NCBI GenBank assembly: GCA_027604505.1
Contig: JADIIX010000130.1
Coordinates: 1 to 64,000, forward strand
DNA: 64,000 bases
From: Gonapodya sp. JEL0774
Lineage: Eukaryota; Monoblepharomycota; Monoblepharidomycetes; Monoblepharidales; Gonapodyaceae
Direction: 5' to 3'
Positions 1-11,996 of the stretch are shown here, one piece after another. Each line of letters begins with the position of its first letter. Within the stretch, counting starts at the first letter, position 1. The notes under the pieces are model-generated. The model was given only the letters and a program-made list of their open reading frames with translations. It ran no database searches and was not told the DNA's origin. A program made the translations under genes and the position numbers.

Positions 1-99
1 ACCCATGCTAATGTTGCTGACATTATGACTAAGCCAGTACCAAAGCAGTCTTTTGAGCAACATCAATCATCAATGGGGATGTATTCCATTACTTCATGA
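1..99 (+). pseudogene. 3' end of Ty1/copia pol (RNase H C-terminus)
   Basis: Frame 1 is open from the first base to a TGA at 97-99 and reads as the last 32 residues of a copia polyprotein. It contains the conserved ADIMTKP motif and the downstream H..SS.GM pattern that closes the RNase H region of copia elements. It is immediately followed by a purine-rich tract and an LTR-like sequence, which is the expected order. The element is cut by the window edge, so whether the full copy is intact cannot be judged. The family assignment rests on the motif and the context. Confidence 0.75.
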
Positions 100-143
100 G
101 ATAGTGGGAAACTTCACACTGAAGTGTTTGTTTCAGGGGGAAG

Positions 144-417
144 TGTTGAGATATTGGTGGTTTTGACATTTCGGACGGCTCTAGTGCCACGGGGAGTTGA
201 AATTCGGGAATATTTAATGGAGCAAAATCACTTGCCGTAAAAAATTTTCTACAAGTTTGTCCTTTACAGTTTTTTTCTAGCGTGATTGGTTAGTGAGCTG
301 CACTAGGGAACGTGGGTAACTTGGTGCGTACACTTGGGACAGTGCTGTGGCCACAGATGTAGTAGATACGCCTTTTTGGGTGAACGTGTTCGAATAAAAA
401 AATTATACCACTCAACA
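144..417 (+). repeat. Probable copia 3' LTR with preceding polypurine tract
   Basis: A polypurine tract (GGGGGAAG, 136-143) sits about 35 bp after the copia stop codon and abuts a sequence that starts TGTTGAG. The likely LTR end is the CAACA at 413-417, preceded by an AATAAA-like signal near 393. TG...CA termini and this position after the RNase H stop fit a copia LTR of about 274 bp. The matching 5' LTR lies outside the window, so the right border is a guess. Confidence 0.5.
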
Positions 418-486
418 AAAACTGCAAGGGTGGATATCGTTTGGAGCTACGTACGGGAGAAATGGCTCTTGTAACTCGCCAACCAA

Positions 487-1410
487 CAGCCGAAGAAGGA
501 CTCGCATTGGCAGACAATCACTGAAGTTTTCAGCAAGAATTTCTCTGAGGACTACGACGTCAAGCAGATCAGGTCCAAGTATGCATCAATTGGGACTGCC
601 TGGAGAGTGTTCAACAAGTTGAAGATGTGGAAAACAGGGCTAGGATGGCAGGATAACCCGCCAAATGTTGTGATGACTGACGAGCAGTGGACGGAGTGGA
701 TTGGGACAGGGGTGAGTTTATGATCGTATATGAGTTCACGACCAACATCACCAACAACCTACTGGACTTGTCTCTGCCGCCCATCAGACAAACGACAAAT
801 ACAAGTGTCGGCAACTCAAAGGAGTCAAGTGTTTTGCGGGATCATCCGCAGAAGGGAAGAAGTCTCATGTCACCGGCAAACCCCACACCACTCTTAGGAA
901 CTCTGCAAGTCATGAGGAGAGCCCATCAGATGCAGAAAGTGTTGACATCTCTGAGGCAAGTGATGAGGTAGTCCTGGACGAACGTGTGTTTTTTCAACTT
1001 GAATGATGCGGAATGTGTATTCGTTCATCTAATTCTACTTCAAGAGCAAACAGGTCCTGTTGCTCCTGCCAGTGCCACCTCTGTTCCTGTGAAGCAGCTC
1101 GCACCTACATCCCGTCGTGCTTCAACCCCCGCACCTTCCAACAAGCGCCCCTTCACCCCTGATCCAATGGAAGCAGTCCTTCTCAGTGCAACAGTTGTTC
1201 TTGGCAGTATTGCAACGTCCTTCTGAGGTGGGGAATCGTCACAGCCAACCAAAACAGCCTGTGTGAAGAGTGTGCAAGAGGAGGCATTGGAGATTGTGAA
1301 GGCGGATGGTTTCACAGGAATCGAAAGGGTGGCATTGGCGAATTGGTTGACACAAGGGGGGCTGGTGATGGACTGGCAGAAATATTCATAGCTCTTGACG
1401 ACTGTAATAC
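487..1410 (+). pseudogene. Harbinger-associated Myb/SANT-like protein, decayed
   Basis: Translating 487-720 gives a stretch beginning KKDSHWQTITEVF and continuing with QIRSKYASIGTAW and a GLGW..NP pattern, as in the Myb/SANT-like DNA-binding protein encoded next to PIF/Harbinger transposases. The rest (to about 1400) is Ser/Pro-rich and can be followed only by changing frame several times, for example near 760, 980 and 1235, so the gene is broken. The transposase relic lies on the opposite strand at 1590-2475. Together they look like one degenerate two-gene DNA transposon. Family assignment is from recalled motif patterns. Confidence 0.5.
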
Positions 1411-1589
1411 ACGTATGTGCTGGTTTGCTGACCAGTGTGAGCAATGTGGTCTGTTGGGGGACAGTCGTCGTGTTTTAGCTCCACCAGTAACTACACCTGC
1501 AATGTTTATGCACTCAGGAGAGCAGCACGCTTACTTCTAGGACAGAAATGTCTATTTACAAGAGTAGAAAATAAACTATCACACTCCGA

Positions 1590-2475
1590 CTAAATGTCTT
1601 CAAGTGGGATTTCTCTAGGGTTAGCTAAAAGATAGTCCTGATAGTCTGACCACATTTGCTCTGCAACTCTATCACAGTATGCATTGCATTCCCTTTGCTC
1701 TGCTGCCCCATATGATGGCCTATGAGGCCAAACAGCCTGCTCCTGAATTTGCTTTGCGTGCTGCTTGTCCCATTCAACGTATAAAACATCTTCCCCATCT
1801 TCGTCACTCAGGCTAATATAGTTAGCAAGCACACAGCATGCAACAAAAATGTCAGTTTGTGTGTCTAAGTCATACTCCACAACCTTTTTGAGAATCTGGA
1901 AACGGCTTTTAGTGACACCAAAGACACGCTCGATGGTGATACGCAGGGATGAATGCCGAAGATTGAAGAGTTCTTCTTTATTCTGGGCTCTGTCCCACAT
2001 AGTGCACCTTAGGTTTCAGCTTTCCTCAATCAAAGTGAATAGTAGCATGAGCATTTCACGTTCCAAGCCTTTGCTTTTGCAAACTCCTGTAAATGGTAGT
2101 GGAACGTCTTGTACGGGAGGATCAAGAATCTTGAGGTGCCACAACCTGCATCTGCAAGGTAAACTTTCCCTTGGGGTATGTGAAAACCACCCTAAAGAGC
2201 TACTTGAAAAACTGTTGGGTCCGCTGCAGAGCCTTCCCATCTGGCAAGTACAAACGTGAATCACCCTTGTAAATCGCGTACTGCAAAAGCATTCTGCGAC
2301 AATTGTCCCCGCCGGTTGTGGTAAGAAAGTTGTTGATCGAGGGGAACATGAGCAAAAATATGCACACTGTGCAGTGCCCCCATTACATCTTTGAAATACG
2401 GATATGGATGGGTCAAAGGAACGTGCTCTAAATCACTGGTGTCGCACCTTCTCCATAAATTAATAATCTTATATG
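1590..2475 (-). pseudogene. PIF/Harbinger DDE transposase (DDE_Tnp_4 type), broken
   Basis: Read on the minus strand, three blocks in different frames line up with a Harbinger transposase. A block at about 2290-2400 gives FAHVPLDQQLSYHNRRGQ with SQNAFAV after it. A middle block at 2060-2260 gives a WEGSAADPTVFQ segment and a YLADAGC-like segment. The last block, 1590-2000, contains ELFNLRHSSLR and ERVFGV, the conserved end of the DDE_Tnp_4 domain. Stops and frame changes near 2010-2040 and 2260 separate the blocks, so it is not functional. The first DDE aspartate region seems eroded. Confidence 0.7.
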
Positions 2476-2511
2476 AGAACCAAATTGAAGGCTTCAAAGT
2501 GAAAGTAGTTT

Positions 2512-4290
2512 ATTTTCAGTGATAATGCTGGCAAAATTCTCAAGAGTAATGGGATGGAGCAGTGGCTGGCAGATAGGGTATTCATATTGAGCCATCACCA
2601 CCTCACACTTTATTTAGCTATGGGATTGCAGAACACGCTATACACAGATGTGGAAAACTTACGTAGAGCTCTGATTCTGTCTGGTCTTCCAAACTCTCTT
2701 CGGTATGAACTCTTGGAGACCATCAATTATCTCAGAAATTGTTCTTTCTCATCTCCACAGAAATGTCAGATCCCATGGGAACTAATGATGAAGCATCGTG
2801 TGATTTGGATCACCTCTGTGTACTTGGCTGCAACGCTATGGTGAAGAGCAAATGCGGATCCCGGAACAAGTTACAGGCACAGGGTGGTTGATTCCACAGT
2901 TTACAAATTATGGGATCCAAAAGTGCGTACTATTTGAAAATCTAGTGATGTCAAACTCTGGGAAGCAGCTTCGTTACATTCACAGTACATAGCTCATTCA
3001 GCTCACTCCATCAAGGGGCCACAGCTTCCCCTCGTCTTGAAGACTTTTCCAATTCTACATCTAATTCAGAACCTTTCCAACCTGCCGCTGTTGATGCAGG
3101 CAATCGTGATAGTGGTGATGATGAGGATCCTCCACCAAGAGGGGTCGCTCGGAGTATGAAGCAAGCTCAGGCCCCTTCAGCACCCACAAAGCCAAAGCCT
3201 GTTCCATGAACGCAAACCACCTGATACTCCCACTAAAATTGGAGTTATTGATAAGGCCAAAGGTCCTGTTTATAAACTGCATGGTACTACACTACCTACT
3301 TTTTCCCCACCAGCACCAGTCAAGGCTGGCAATCCTGTTGTTACTGTTACACAGAATAAGAGTGCTAATACTTGTGGACCTGTTATAAAAGTACAATCCT
3401 CACGGAATGTTAAACCTGGTACTCCATTTGTTAAGGTTAAGCCTTCTAACTCTGTTAAAGCCAGTGATCTGGTTGTTAAGATTAAGTCGCCTGCAACTGC
3501 TCCACCTCCCCGCAGGAAACCCACAATGTGGTTGTTGAGAATCCTTCTCCTCCTGCAGGTTTTAAATCTTGTTTACCTCGTCCTGTTACTGTGCCTGCTA
3601 CCGCACCTACAACCACTGTTGATTCTTCTCAGAGCATAGTAGCTGCACCACGTGTTACAGTTCCTGCTGTTCCTATGAAATTCCTCCCAGGGGGAGCTCA
3701 ATTGATGGCGTTGTGATTCAGGGGGAGAGTTCACAGGTTTCAGATGATGTTGTATTTCCAAAAGTTGATTGTCCTGTTGATCAGGGGGAGAGTTTGCAGA
3801 ATGTTGATGCGGATGCAGATCCAGAAGTTACATTACCTGAACTTATCACGGATGATGAAGAGGAGTTAACCGGTTTTCAGAGAGAAGTTTTGGAACAGAG
3901 TTCGGATATTCTCACAGATGCACTTTATAATCCAGCTCCCAACATTAATGTTGTAGATAATCATGAATGGGTTTTGTTGCAGACTCAAGACAAGGTTCCT
4001 ACTCCAAACCATTATAAAGAGGCATTATTTCTGAGCATAAAGAATATTGGAATCGTGCAATGCAGAATGAATTTAACCAGCTAAACAAATTTGATACTTG
4101 GACTCTCGTACCTATTGAATTTGTTCCAAAAGGTCACCTAATATTGCCAGGCAAATGGGTTTTTTCAGCAAAGGGCTTAGACAATGACAAAATTTGGTTG
4201 AAAGCTGGTTGGTGCGCACACAAATTTACTCAAAGGCATGGATTTCATAAGAATTCTATGTTTGAGTAGTCACCAACTACAGGAATTGAA
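2512..4290 (+). pseudogene. Ty1/copia integrase to reverse transcriptase fragment, decayed
   Basis: About 2512-2900 reads as the end of a copia integrase core: SDNAGKILKSNG, WLADR, ETINYLRN. It is followed by YKLWDPK and an SSDVK..E pattern (2900-2980) as in the post-integrase region. A Pro/Ser-rich linker with repeated QGES segments spans 3000-3800. The RT start follows at 4060-4270 (NEFNQLNKFDTW, PGKWVFSAKG, HKFTQRHG). Frame changes near 2550, 2870, 2990 and 4040 break it. It ends at a stop near 4267, before the RT catalytic YVDD region, so this is a truncated relic. It cannot be the same copy as the 1-417 piece, because integrase/RT should lie upstream of that RNase H end. Confidence 0.7.
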
Positions 4291-4639
4291 AACATCACGC
4301 ACCAAAACAGGCATTGTCTCTTTGTCTGCCTGCACAAGCGTTTGCTGGCACCAACACAGTGGACAGGACAATCCCCAAAAACCTTCACTTTACTACAGTA
4401 CCAGTGTAGCTGCATGTGGGCCCTAAGGTGTTTAAGGGTGCCGTGTGTTTGGGGGCAAGCCCAGAGTACACATTACTGTGGGCACGCAAACATGAGTGCA
4501 CCACCATAATGTGCGGGACAGTGTTACCAAGCTGCTGAAGAGTCTGATACAGGGTAAGAACACCTAAGCGGGGCCAGATTAGAGCAAAACAGATGCAATG
4601 TTGGCTGTACAAACACTTGTTTTCAAATTTTTCCATACA
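4291..4639. other. Transposon-derived spacer, no supported gene
   Basis: No frame gives a convincing protein. The stretch lies between the copia integrase-RT relic and the gag-like relic, and is probably remains of the same or other elements. Confidence 0.4.
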
Positions 4640-6290
4640 TAAGGATATTTGTCTTCTTCATCATCTATGGGTATATGGAAGTGTTTGTCTGCACTTCATT
4701 TCATAACAGCAACAACATTGTACGTTGGACATGTTGAACATCTACGCTGTCCACCAAATGCAGTGCAACTGACCAAGCCGTGTGCTCATCATACTCACTA
4801 TGACCTTGACCTCCGCCCCACAGGCCCAACACCTGACAGTTTGCCTCCAACACATCACCACTCCCACAACCTGCTGCCATTGCCCTTGTTTTCAACGTAT
4901 TATCGGAAGGTGGCTTGGGTCATTCCCTGCTGAAAAGGCCACTCCTGTTGCACATAAAGCAACAGTTGCCGCCCAGATTGGTCCACTGACCCAACTGACT
5001 ACCTTGACCCCATTCCTGTTGCTGTGGAGGGGGTGGGTATGGTGGGTAGAAAAGTGGGCGGTACAGGTTGGCAGTGGTTGGTTCTTCAGTAAGTCGGTAC
5101 ACGTAACCCCTGACCAATAACCCTCAGTGGGTAGCGGTGGAAACTGGGACGTTGCATAAGACTGCATGTCCGACACCTGCTCCTGGAGCTTCTTGCCCAG
5201 CCTCACAACGAAGTAAAAAATCCAACGTGCTTCTGGGCTAGCAGCCCTAAGAAACATTGTCACGTACTTTTCATTGAGCTGCCTGCTGTTCATTTGGCTG
5301 TGGGGCGTCAAATGGCTGCCCACTGTTCATTTGGCTGCGGGGTGTCAAATGCACCTGCAACCTCACTGCATCTGCCATGTGCTGTTCTAACTTTGTGGAC
5401 ACTGTGTCTGCAAAGCACACTCCATCCATGGACACCATGGCCCATGTGGGGTTGTCCACCACCCTGTTGCACTTCCTCCCTGAGGGCATCTGTCACCACC
5501 AAGTGTAATACCACCAGAAGAAGCTGTCCAGGTGGTGAACTGGTGGGTGGATGAAGGCCATTGGGTAATGGGTTGGCGCCAACATGCCAGGTTGCTTCGT
5601 GGTTCCCATGCCATGATGAGCAACTCTGTGAGTGCAATTGGGCACCAATCCACTACGTCTGGCCCGTCTGCCACACCACTACGGAGCTGCTCCACCCAAT
5701 CATGGTGGTCCTCCCCAGCCCCTCCATTCATTTTGCTGCTCGGCGGTTTGTATGTGCGCTTCTGGAATGTCGGGAGGTTTAGACAGTTGACCAACCACGA
5801 TTGGTGGTTGGGTTTCTCATTCGCCGGCGCCACACCCGCCTTTTCATTCGCGGTAACTTTTGCATTGCTTGTGCAGGGCCATTTGTACCCCGCTGCCATT
5901 TTTGAGGTCAAACTGCAACTCAAGTACCTCCTGCTTTGCGCTATCTGTCCCACCTCCAACTCTTCCCTCCGCAACGCCAATCTCTCCCTCATATCCGCAA
6001 TGCGAGCCCAAAGAGCCTCGGTTGTCTTGTCTGCCGACGTTCTGCCCGATGCGAGAGCGGCACCCTGAGTCCCGGGAGGTTTGCGTTGCCGAAGGAGATG
6101 CATACCAGAAGAAAACGAGGGCGGAGCATTGTCGGGGAGCTTTCGGGCTTTTGCGGGGATGACAGGTGAGTTGATGGACAAAGAGGGGTGATCGGAAGGC
6201 GGTGGAAGACGATCCGACACGGCCCTCGCTGCCAGACGGTGTATCGGTGTTGGTCTCCTTCACGGTAACTTCCGAACGCTTCCACAAGCA
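4640..6290 (-). pseudogene. Retrotransposon gag-like gene with zinc knuckle, broken
   Basis: Minus-strand pieces in several frames form a gag-like protein. An N-terminal Ser/Pro-rich and coiled-coil part (6290-5840) has a heptad-like ADMRERLALRREELE segment. A block at about 5700 resembles the start of a gag capsid (PPSSKMNGGAGEDHHDW). A block at 5320-5180 contains ARWIFYFVVRLGKKLQEQV. A Pro/Tyr/Gln-rich stretch is followed by CCFMCNRSGLFSRE near 4925-4975, which resembles a CCHC zinc knuckle. Frame changes and stops at about 5390, 5270 and 5110 make it non-functional. A Ty3 or copia gag are both possible; no linked pol was found on this strand. Confidence 0.5.
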
Positions 6291-6540
6291 ACCACGCTGG
6301 AACTTTGCCCTTTTGTCTTAATATTTGGCCAGCTCGAAGTCGCTGATTGATGTATTCCATGATTAGATTTCTGTGAATTTGCAACTGCACGAATAGGCTG
6401 TACGTGTTTGACTGAACAACGGAGAAGTTCTCTTGCATAACACGGTGTCTTTCAACATATTGAATATTGACAACTTGGCAGTATATCTACTTCTTAGTGA
6501 CCAAATGCGTCTTTCGTGCGATAGTTCCCGAATCCATTGG

Positions 6541-7124
6541 CTACAACCTGATGGGAGGGGGGCATGTGGGTCTGTCCATTCTTGACCATGAACGTTTCTG
6601 TCGTTCGTCAAACAATTCAATACTCACGTTTGAGGGAGGGTGGATGTTGCGTTCGAACTTACTACCGTTGGGCATGTAGATGTCTGAGTGAGAAGTGGGC
6701 ATTGAATTATGTCCACCGTGGTTGATGAGGGACATCAGCTTCAACGTTCGGATGAGGGCACGATGCCATAGCCATCACAATGCTTACTCGAGTAAGGAAC
6801 GTGGAACTGAGACTCAACCAAGAGGGCTTCACCCTGTGCGACCAATTCCGCGATCTGCTGTGGGCTCTTGACGTTTCTGTTCGCCTCGAACATTTCACGA
6901 ACGATCGCGGACTTTTGGCGGTACTCAGAGATGATGGGGTACCAGTCAAATGTAGTTTTGAGATACCGCCGGTAGAGCTTGAGAACTGGGGGTGTCGAGT
7001 TATGGCGAAGACAGCGGACAGATGGGCAAAAGAGAGGAGGGCCACGAATCCAGATATAGAGCGACTAAGAGCAGAAAATCGACCAGACACAAAGCAAAGA
7101 CATGCCTTGGCGTCTGCTCTCCAT
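6541..7124 (-). CDS. NDUFB9: NADH dehydrogenase 1 beta subcomplex subunit 9 (complex I B22, LYR protein)
   Basis: Three exons, 7124-7106, 6985-6788 and 6683-6541, join in phase to 119 residues, close to the size of fungal B22. The product is an accessory LYR subunit of mitochondrial respiratory complex I. The LYR motif is VLKLYRRYLKT at about residues 7-17, followed by a helical segment with EMFEANRNVKSPQQI and a C-terminal MPNGSKFERN block typical of the family. Exon 1 is only 19 nt, and its intron begins GC (CCAAG then GCATGT) and ends CAG, so it would be a GC-AG intron. A 30-nt GTGAGT...CAG segment near 6647-6618 could be a further in-frame intron; the reading frame is the same either way. 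It is divergent from the B56 gene with 167 bp between start codons. Confidence 0.75.
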
Positions 7125-7291
7125 GTTGGAGGTGCTCAGAGAAGAGGCAAACTGTTCGGAGTAGCTCTTGTGTTTTAGTGTAAGCTTTGGTCATGATCCC
7201 TTCCTGCGAATACACAGTCACTGAGCTGGGTGCTTTCAGAGACTCCCCCACGAGCTTCCAAGACTGGACAGACGGCACTTGAAGGGATGCA

Positions 7292-10265
7292 ATGAAGGGC
7301 CTCAAGAACAAAGTGCGCACGAGGGTGGTGATGCGCAGATCATCGGAGTCGCTTGATGTAGTTCTCAAGCTAATCTCGCCTTCTTCGTTGCCCCTCTGTC
7401 TTCTGTCCATCGCTCTCCTCAATTGCCACCTATAACCACTTGACGCTGACCGCCCGCAGTTAACTCGCAGCAAGTCGGGTGATCCTAGCACTAAAGAAGA
7501 CAAACCGCTGGATCCGCAATCCTCCACTCAATCGTCCTCTCCCACTGCACCTTTCTCAAAACTCGTCCCTTCCGCCTCAAACCCTCCCAAAGCTGCAGCT
7601 GGCCCAGTACCATCATCAGCCCCTAATTCAAAGACTTCTGCCACTAATTTAACGCCCCAGAGTGGCACCCCCTTTGCTGGTATGTGGGTCGTGGTGTTCC
7701 AACTCCACCCTGGGCCTCTCCACCAGTGAACTTCAAGAACTGATGACGCGTCAAACCTAGACGGCTCAATGAAAGCGGACGGCACAACTTCTGCCATCGG
7801 TCTTGCCACACCTCCGCTCAAGGGTGGCGCCGACTCGGTGAGTGGTAGCGTTCGCAAGGAAACAGCTGAGATGTCATACTGCACGGACACTCAACCTCGC
7901 CATTATCTGGCCGGTGTTCCACAAAAAGGCCATGCCCAAGGACTTGAAGCCACCAGGACACCGTGGTGCCGACCCGAAGGAGGTTCCCAAAAGCGGAACA
8001 TTCGCCCGGTTAAAGAAGGATACCATACCAATAAGCAAGACTCCTCGCCGCCAACGGTCCTCTCGCTTTCACGTCACGGAGAAGGTCGAGCTAGAGAAAC
8101 TTGTATCTTTCAAAGGTGTGCGAGTCCTTCAGTCGCTTTGGTGTTAAATTCCTCTGATTCCCTCCAACCCGCCATCCCGAAGACGTAACACCCGCGGATC
8201 GACAAGACCTTTTCATCAAAAAGATACAACAGTGTCACGTCATTTTTGATTTTACGGATGTTGCGTCTGATTTGAAGGGAAAGGAGGTTAAGCGACAAAC
8301 CCTAACAGAGCTGGTCGAGTTCCTCACGAACAACCGCGGTGTTGTGACGGATCCCGTCTATGCGGAAGTCATTAGTATGGTACGTTTGAGGTTTTGGATG
8401 GAGGTCTGCCGTTTCCGATTCAACGAGCAATCACGGATTCCTGGTTCTGACCGTCAACGCCTCTCAACCGTCTGTCTTTGCAACACCACACCGTGGCAGT
8501 TCTCCATTAATTTATTCCGACCCCTCCCACCCCAAGTAAATCCATCCGGGGATGCCTTTGACCCGGAAGAAGACGAGCCGGTGCTTGAATTCGCGTGGCC
8601 CCACTTGCAAATCGTCTACGAGTTCTTTCTGAGATTTATAGAGCATCCAGATTTCAATACGAACGTTGCGAAAAAGTTTATCGACCAGCATTTCATATTG
8701 CAGGTAGGAGCATTTTGAGGACGTGGAGGGGGCTGGCTGTTGTCGAAACTTGCGACCTCCTATGAGAGAGCGGAGGCTGTCGATTGACCATCCGATTCTT
8801 TGGTAATGCAGCTCCTTGACCTCTTCGACTCAGAGGACCCCCGCGAGCGTGATTTTTTGAAGACCACGCTCCACCGCATTTATGGGAAATTCTTGAACCT
8901 GAGGGCCTTCATTCGGCGCTCAATAAACAACGTTTTTTTCCAGTTTATTTATGAAAGTGAGAAACACAATGGTATTGCGGAGCTTCTGGAGATATTGGGA
9001 AGGTAGCGTGCCGGGTGTTGGGCCTCTGCGTTCTCATATGTGCACCACCTGACGACCTCATTTGTCTTTCAATGCCTCCCAGCATCATTAATGGCTTTGC
9101 GCTTCCCCTCAAAGAAGAACACAAGGTCTTCCTCACCCGTGTCCTTATCCCCCTCCACAAAGCTCGCTCCCTCTCCCTTTATCACCCTCAACTCGCATAT
9201 TGCGTCGTCCAATTTCTTGAGAAAGACCCTACCTTAACCGAAGAGGTTGTGTTGGGTCTACTCCGCTTCTGGCCCAAAGTAAATAGTCCCAAAGAGGTCA
9301 TGTACCTCAACGAAATGGAGGAAATCTTGGACGTGATCGAACCGGCTGAGTTTCAAAAGATCCAAGTGCAGCTATTCCAGCAAATCTCCAAATGTGTAGC
9401 CAGTCCGCACTTTCAGGTTGCGGAGCGGGCCCTGTACTACTGGAACAATGATTATATCATCAATTTGATACAGGACAACGCGACCGTTATTTTGCCAATT
9501 ATGTTCTCATCATTGTACCGGAACTCGAAGACTCACTGGAATCGGTGCGTGGTGAACAATCAGTTTCCGGTAATTGTTGATGCTCACACTCCTCTTGGTC
9601 TGTGGAATACTAGAACAATCCATGGTTTGGTTTATAACGCTCTGAAGCTTTTCATGGAGATCAGCCCAAAGTTGTTTGACGAATGTACTAATAAGTACAA
9701 ACAGGCACGGCAAATGTGGGTAGATATGGTTTGCTAACCGCATCGGCAAGACTGATCTATTGCTATCTCCTCGTTACATCCAAGTGAACGTAAAAAGCTG
9801 AGAGAGAGAGAGGAAATGTGGCTGAGAATGGAGCATTTGGCTGCCCAGAACGCAAAGGGACTGCCGCCGACGATGGCTGTGCGATTGCTGCCATCGACAA
9901 TGGGGCTGAAGGCAACAGGTATGGTGGCATTTCCCGATCTGTCACCACATCTAAACGAATTCTTTTCAAGCTCATGCCTTGGATCCTGCGGATACGCTGG
10001 GTGATGATGTGCGGGGGGGCTATGGCGAGGATGGGGAAAGTTTGGATGTTTTGGAGAAGGAGGTCGAGTCAGGCGAGGTGCGCAGAATATGCTGATTGTG
10101 AACTACCGCGTGCTTGCTCGACAGATCTTGTTATTTTAATAGGTGGAAGTATCCAACACTCCCCAGAGGTTCCGGCGTAAATCCGTTCTGCCAGTTGACG
10201 AAACGGTTTTGTCGGAGCTTTCCCGCCATAAAAGCCTCGAGCAACTCGTAACGACGACCAGCTGA
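7292..10265 (+). CDS. RTS1: PP2A regulatory subunit B56 (PPP2R5/RTS1/Par1)
   Basis: Twelve exons can be joined with consistent phases: 7292-7324, 7460-7679, 7761-7837, 7929-8115, 8183-8379, 8500-8703, 8812-9002, 9083-9544, 9614-9694, 9785-9918, 9971-10077 and 10143-10265. They give about 671 residues. The protein targets protein phosphatase 2A to substrates in signalling and cell division. A Ser/Pro-rich N-terminal tail precedes the HEAT-like B56 core: [64 protein letters not shown]-like and [17 protein letters not shown]. The C-terminus has the conserved [12 protein letters not shown] segment. The acceptor of exon 4 (AAAAAG) and the donor of exon 9 are the weakest choices. The start gives MKGLKNKV, as in other B56 proteins. 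Confidence 0.92.
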
Positions 10266-10470
10266 TTTTCTTGGAAGTAGTAAATAAATTTGAAGAACAT
10301 ACCCTGAATGTATGTAGATAAAAGTTGATGCTTGCCAACGAACCCTGGTGTGCACGTCGCAACTTTTTGACTTCAACAGATTCGCCTTCTCACAATCCCA
10401 TCAGAGGCATCGATTTCGCATGCGAAAATCTCAATCACTAGGCATCACACTAATAGCACGGGATGGTCCC

Positions 10471-11763
10471 ATGATTCGTTTGCGGCTGCAAAGAGTCCAC
10501 CCAACTGAGACATGCCGTCCTCTCCATCCAATCGCAACGCCCCCCCCGCCCGCCGTACCATCGAGCATCGTGCCATCAAGCCCCGCACCTCCTACAAAAT
10601 CCATTAATCTACGTCAAATTCGCTCATTTTCTTCCACGTTAGCGTCGTTTGTTTCCTCCGACATGGAACTCCCTCACCATGGTTCTTCACAGTCATCACC
10701 GACTTTGAACTGGACTCCAGGCCTGCAGGCGTTTGCAGCGCGAGTGAATGTACAGAATTTGGATCCTGCCGCGCTGTACCAGGCTTTGACTCACAAGAGC
10801 TTCACCGGAACTTCGAAGACTCTCTCTCATGGTAGCGACAGAATGCGGCTTCTAGGTTAGTTGCTTTAACTCAGTGACAATTGTATTCGCCTGCCGCTGG
10901 ACTTTGGCTGTTTCTCTGCTTTGTTAAGGGGACAGCGTTCTGCGGAGCACCGTCTTGATTGCACTGTACCGCAAATATCCCGACCTTCCTGCGGACTCTC
11001 TTGAGAGCGTTTTGGAAGCTTATGTGGGCTCCGCTGCGCTTGCAAATGTCGGAAGAGCTCTTGGGATCCCTGGTGTGATGCGATGGAAGGGCACTGAAAG
11101 ATCACTAGGGGTGGAGGACCAAGTTCAGTCGAAGGGAGGAGAATCGTTTGTCGTGAGCCGCGTTCTGCAGGCGATAGTTGGAGCCATTTACTCTGAGAAG
11201 GTGAGTCCGAACACGAGACAAAGACTTCTTCGCATCTGTCAAAGTTGAGATTTTGCACCTTCCCAGGGTTCCGATGTTGCGCAGTCGTTCATTAATGCAC
11301 ACATACTCTCTCGATCCGTAGATGTTTCTGCACATCTTGATCTTAGTGAGCCTAAGCGGACACTGGCGGCCCTTTTGAAGACCCGCGGGAAGGAACCACC
11401 TGTATCGAGGTAAGGATTGTTCTACTCAGCTTTGATCTACAGGTTCAAACTAGTTTGCTTTAGGCTACTGCGAGAAAGCGGTAGAGTCTCAAACAACCCG
11501 CTGTTCATTGTGGGGGTCTATTCAGGTGCGGAAAAGTTGGGAGAAGCTTATGGTGCGTGCGTGCAGGTTTAATTGTCTCGGATCCCTCAAAAACGTATTT
11601 GCTGACATCGCATACATGTACTCCTTCACAGGCACGTCGATAAAAATGGCAGAAACGCGGGTGAGCATATTGCGAGTCTGAATTTCCAACATTTGTTGTT
11701 TGATATATGCTTGGCAAGGCGGCAAAACAAGCACTGATTCAACAGTACGCGAAAGAAAGATAG
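10471..11763 (+). CDS. MRPL44: Mitochondrial large-subunit ribosomal protein mL44 (MRPL3 type)
   Basis: Six exons (10471-10855, 10929-11200, 11267-11409, 11464-11552, 11632-11660, 11719-11763) join in phase to 320 residues. mL44 is an RNase III-fold protein of the mitochondrial ribosome. An Arg-rich N-terminus (MIRLRLQRVH) looks like a mitochondrial targeting sequence. The RNase III-like part includes ALTHKSF, DSVLRSTVL and a VLQAIVGAIY segment. A C-terminal dsRNA-binding fold follows with NNPLFIVGVYSGAEKLGE, TSIKMAETRAAKQAL. The RNase III signature acidic residues are not all kept, as is usual for mL44. The start at 10471 is chosen because the upstream frame is closed by a stop at 10453; an internal ATG at 10663 is less likely since it would lose the targeting peptide. 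Confidence 0.88.
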
Positions 11764-11996
11764 ACTGATTGTACTAGTAACCCTTCCTGGATCCCCGAAA
11801 ATTACAAATTGAACCCGAATGTAACCAAATCGGGCGATATTTTGAAGAAGGAATAAGGGACCCGCACCCACCCCATACAATTTATTTCTCGCTCACAGAC
11901 GCCGCCGTCCGATCACTGGATATCTGCTCGCGCACGCACAGTATATTCCTAGCGTCTTCCTGTGCCTGAGGTTTTGTACACCATTTGTTTCTGAAA

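Noticed and set aside
10453-10665. Start of mL44 at the internal ATG 10663
   Set aside because: It would remove the basic mitochondrial targeting-like N-terminus; 10471 is preferred.
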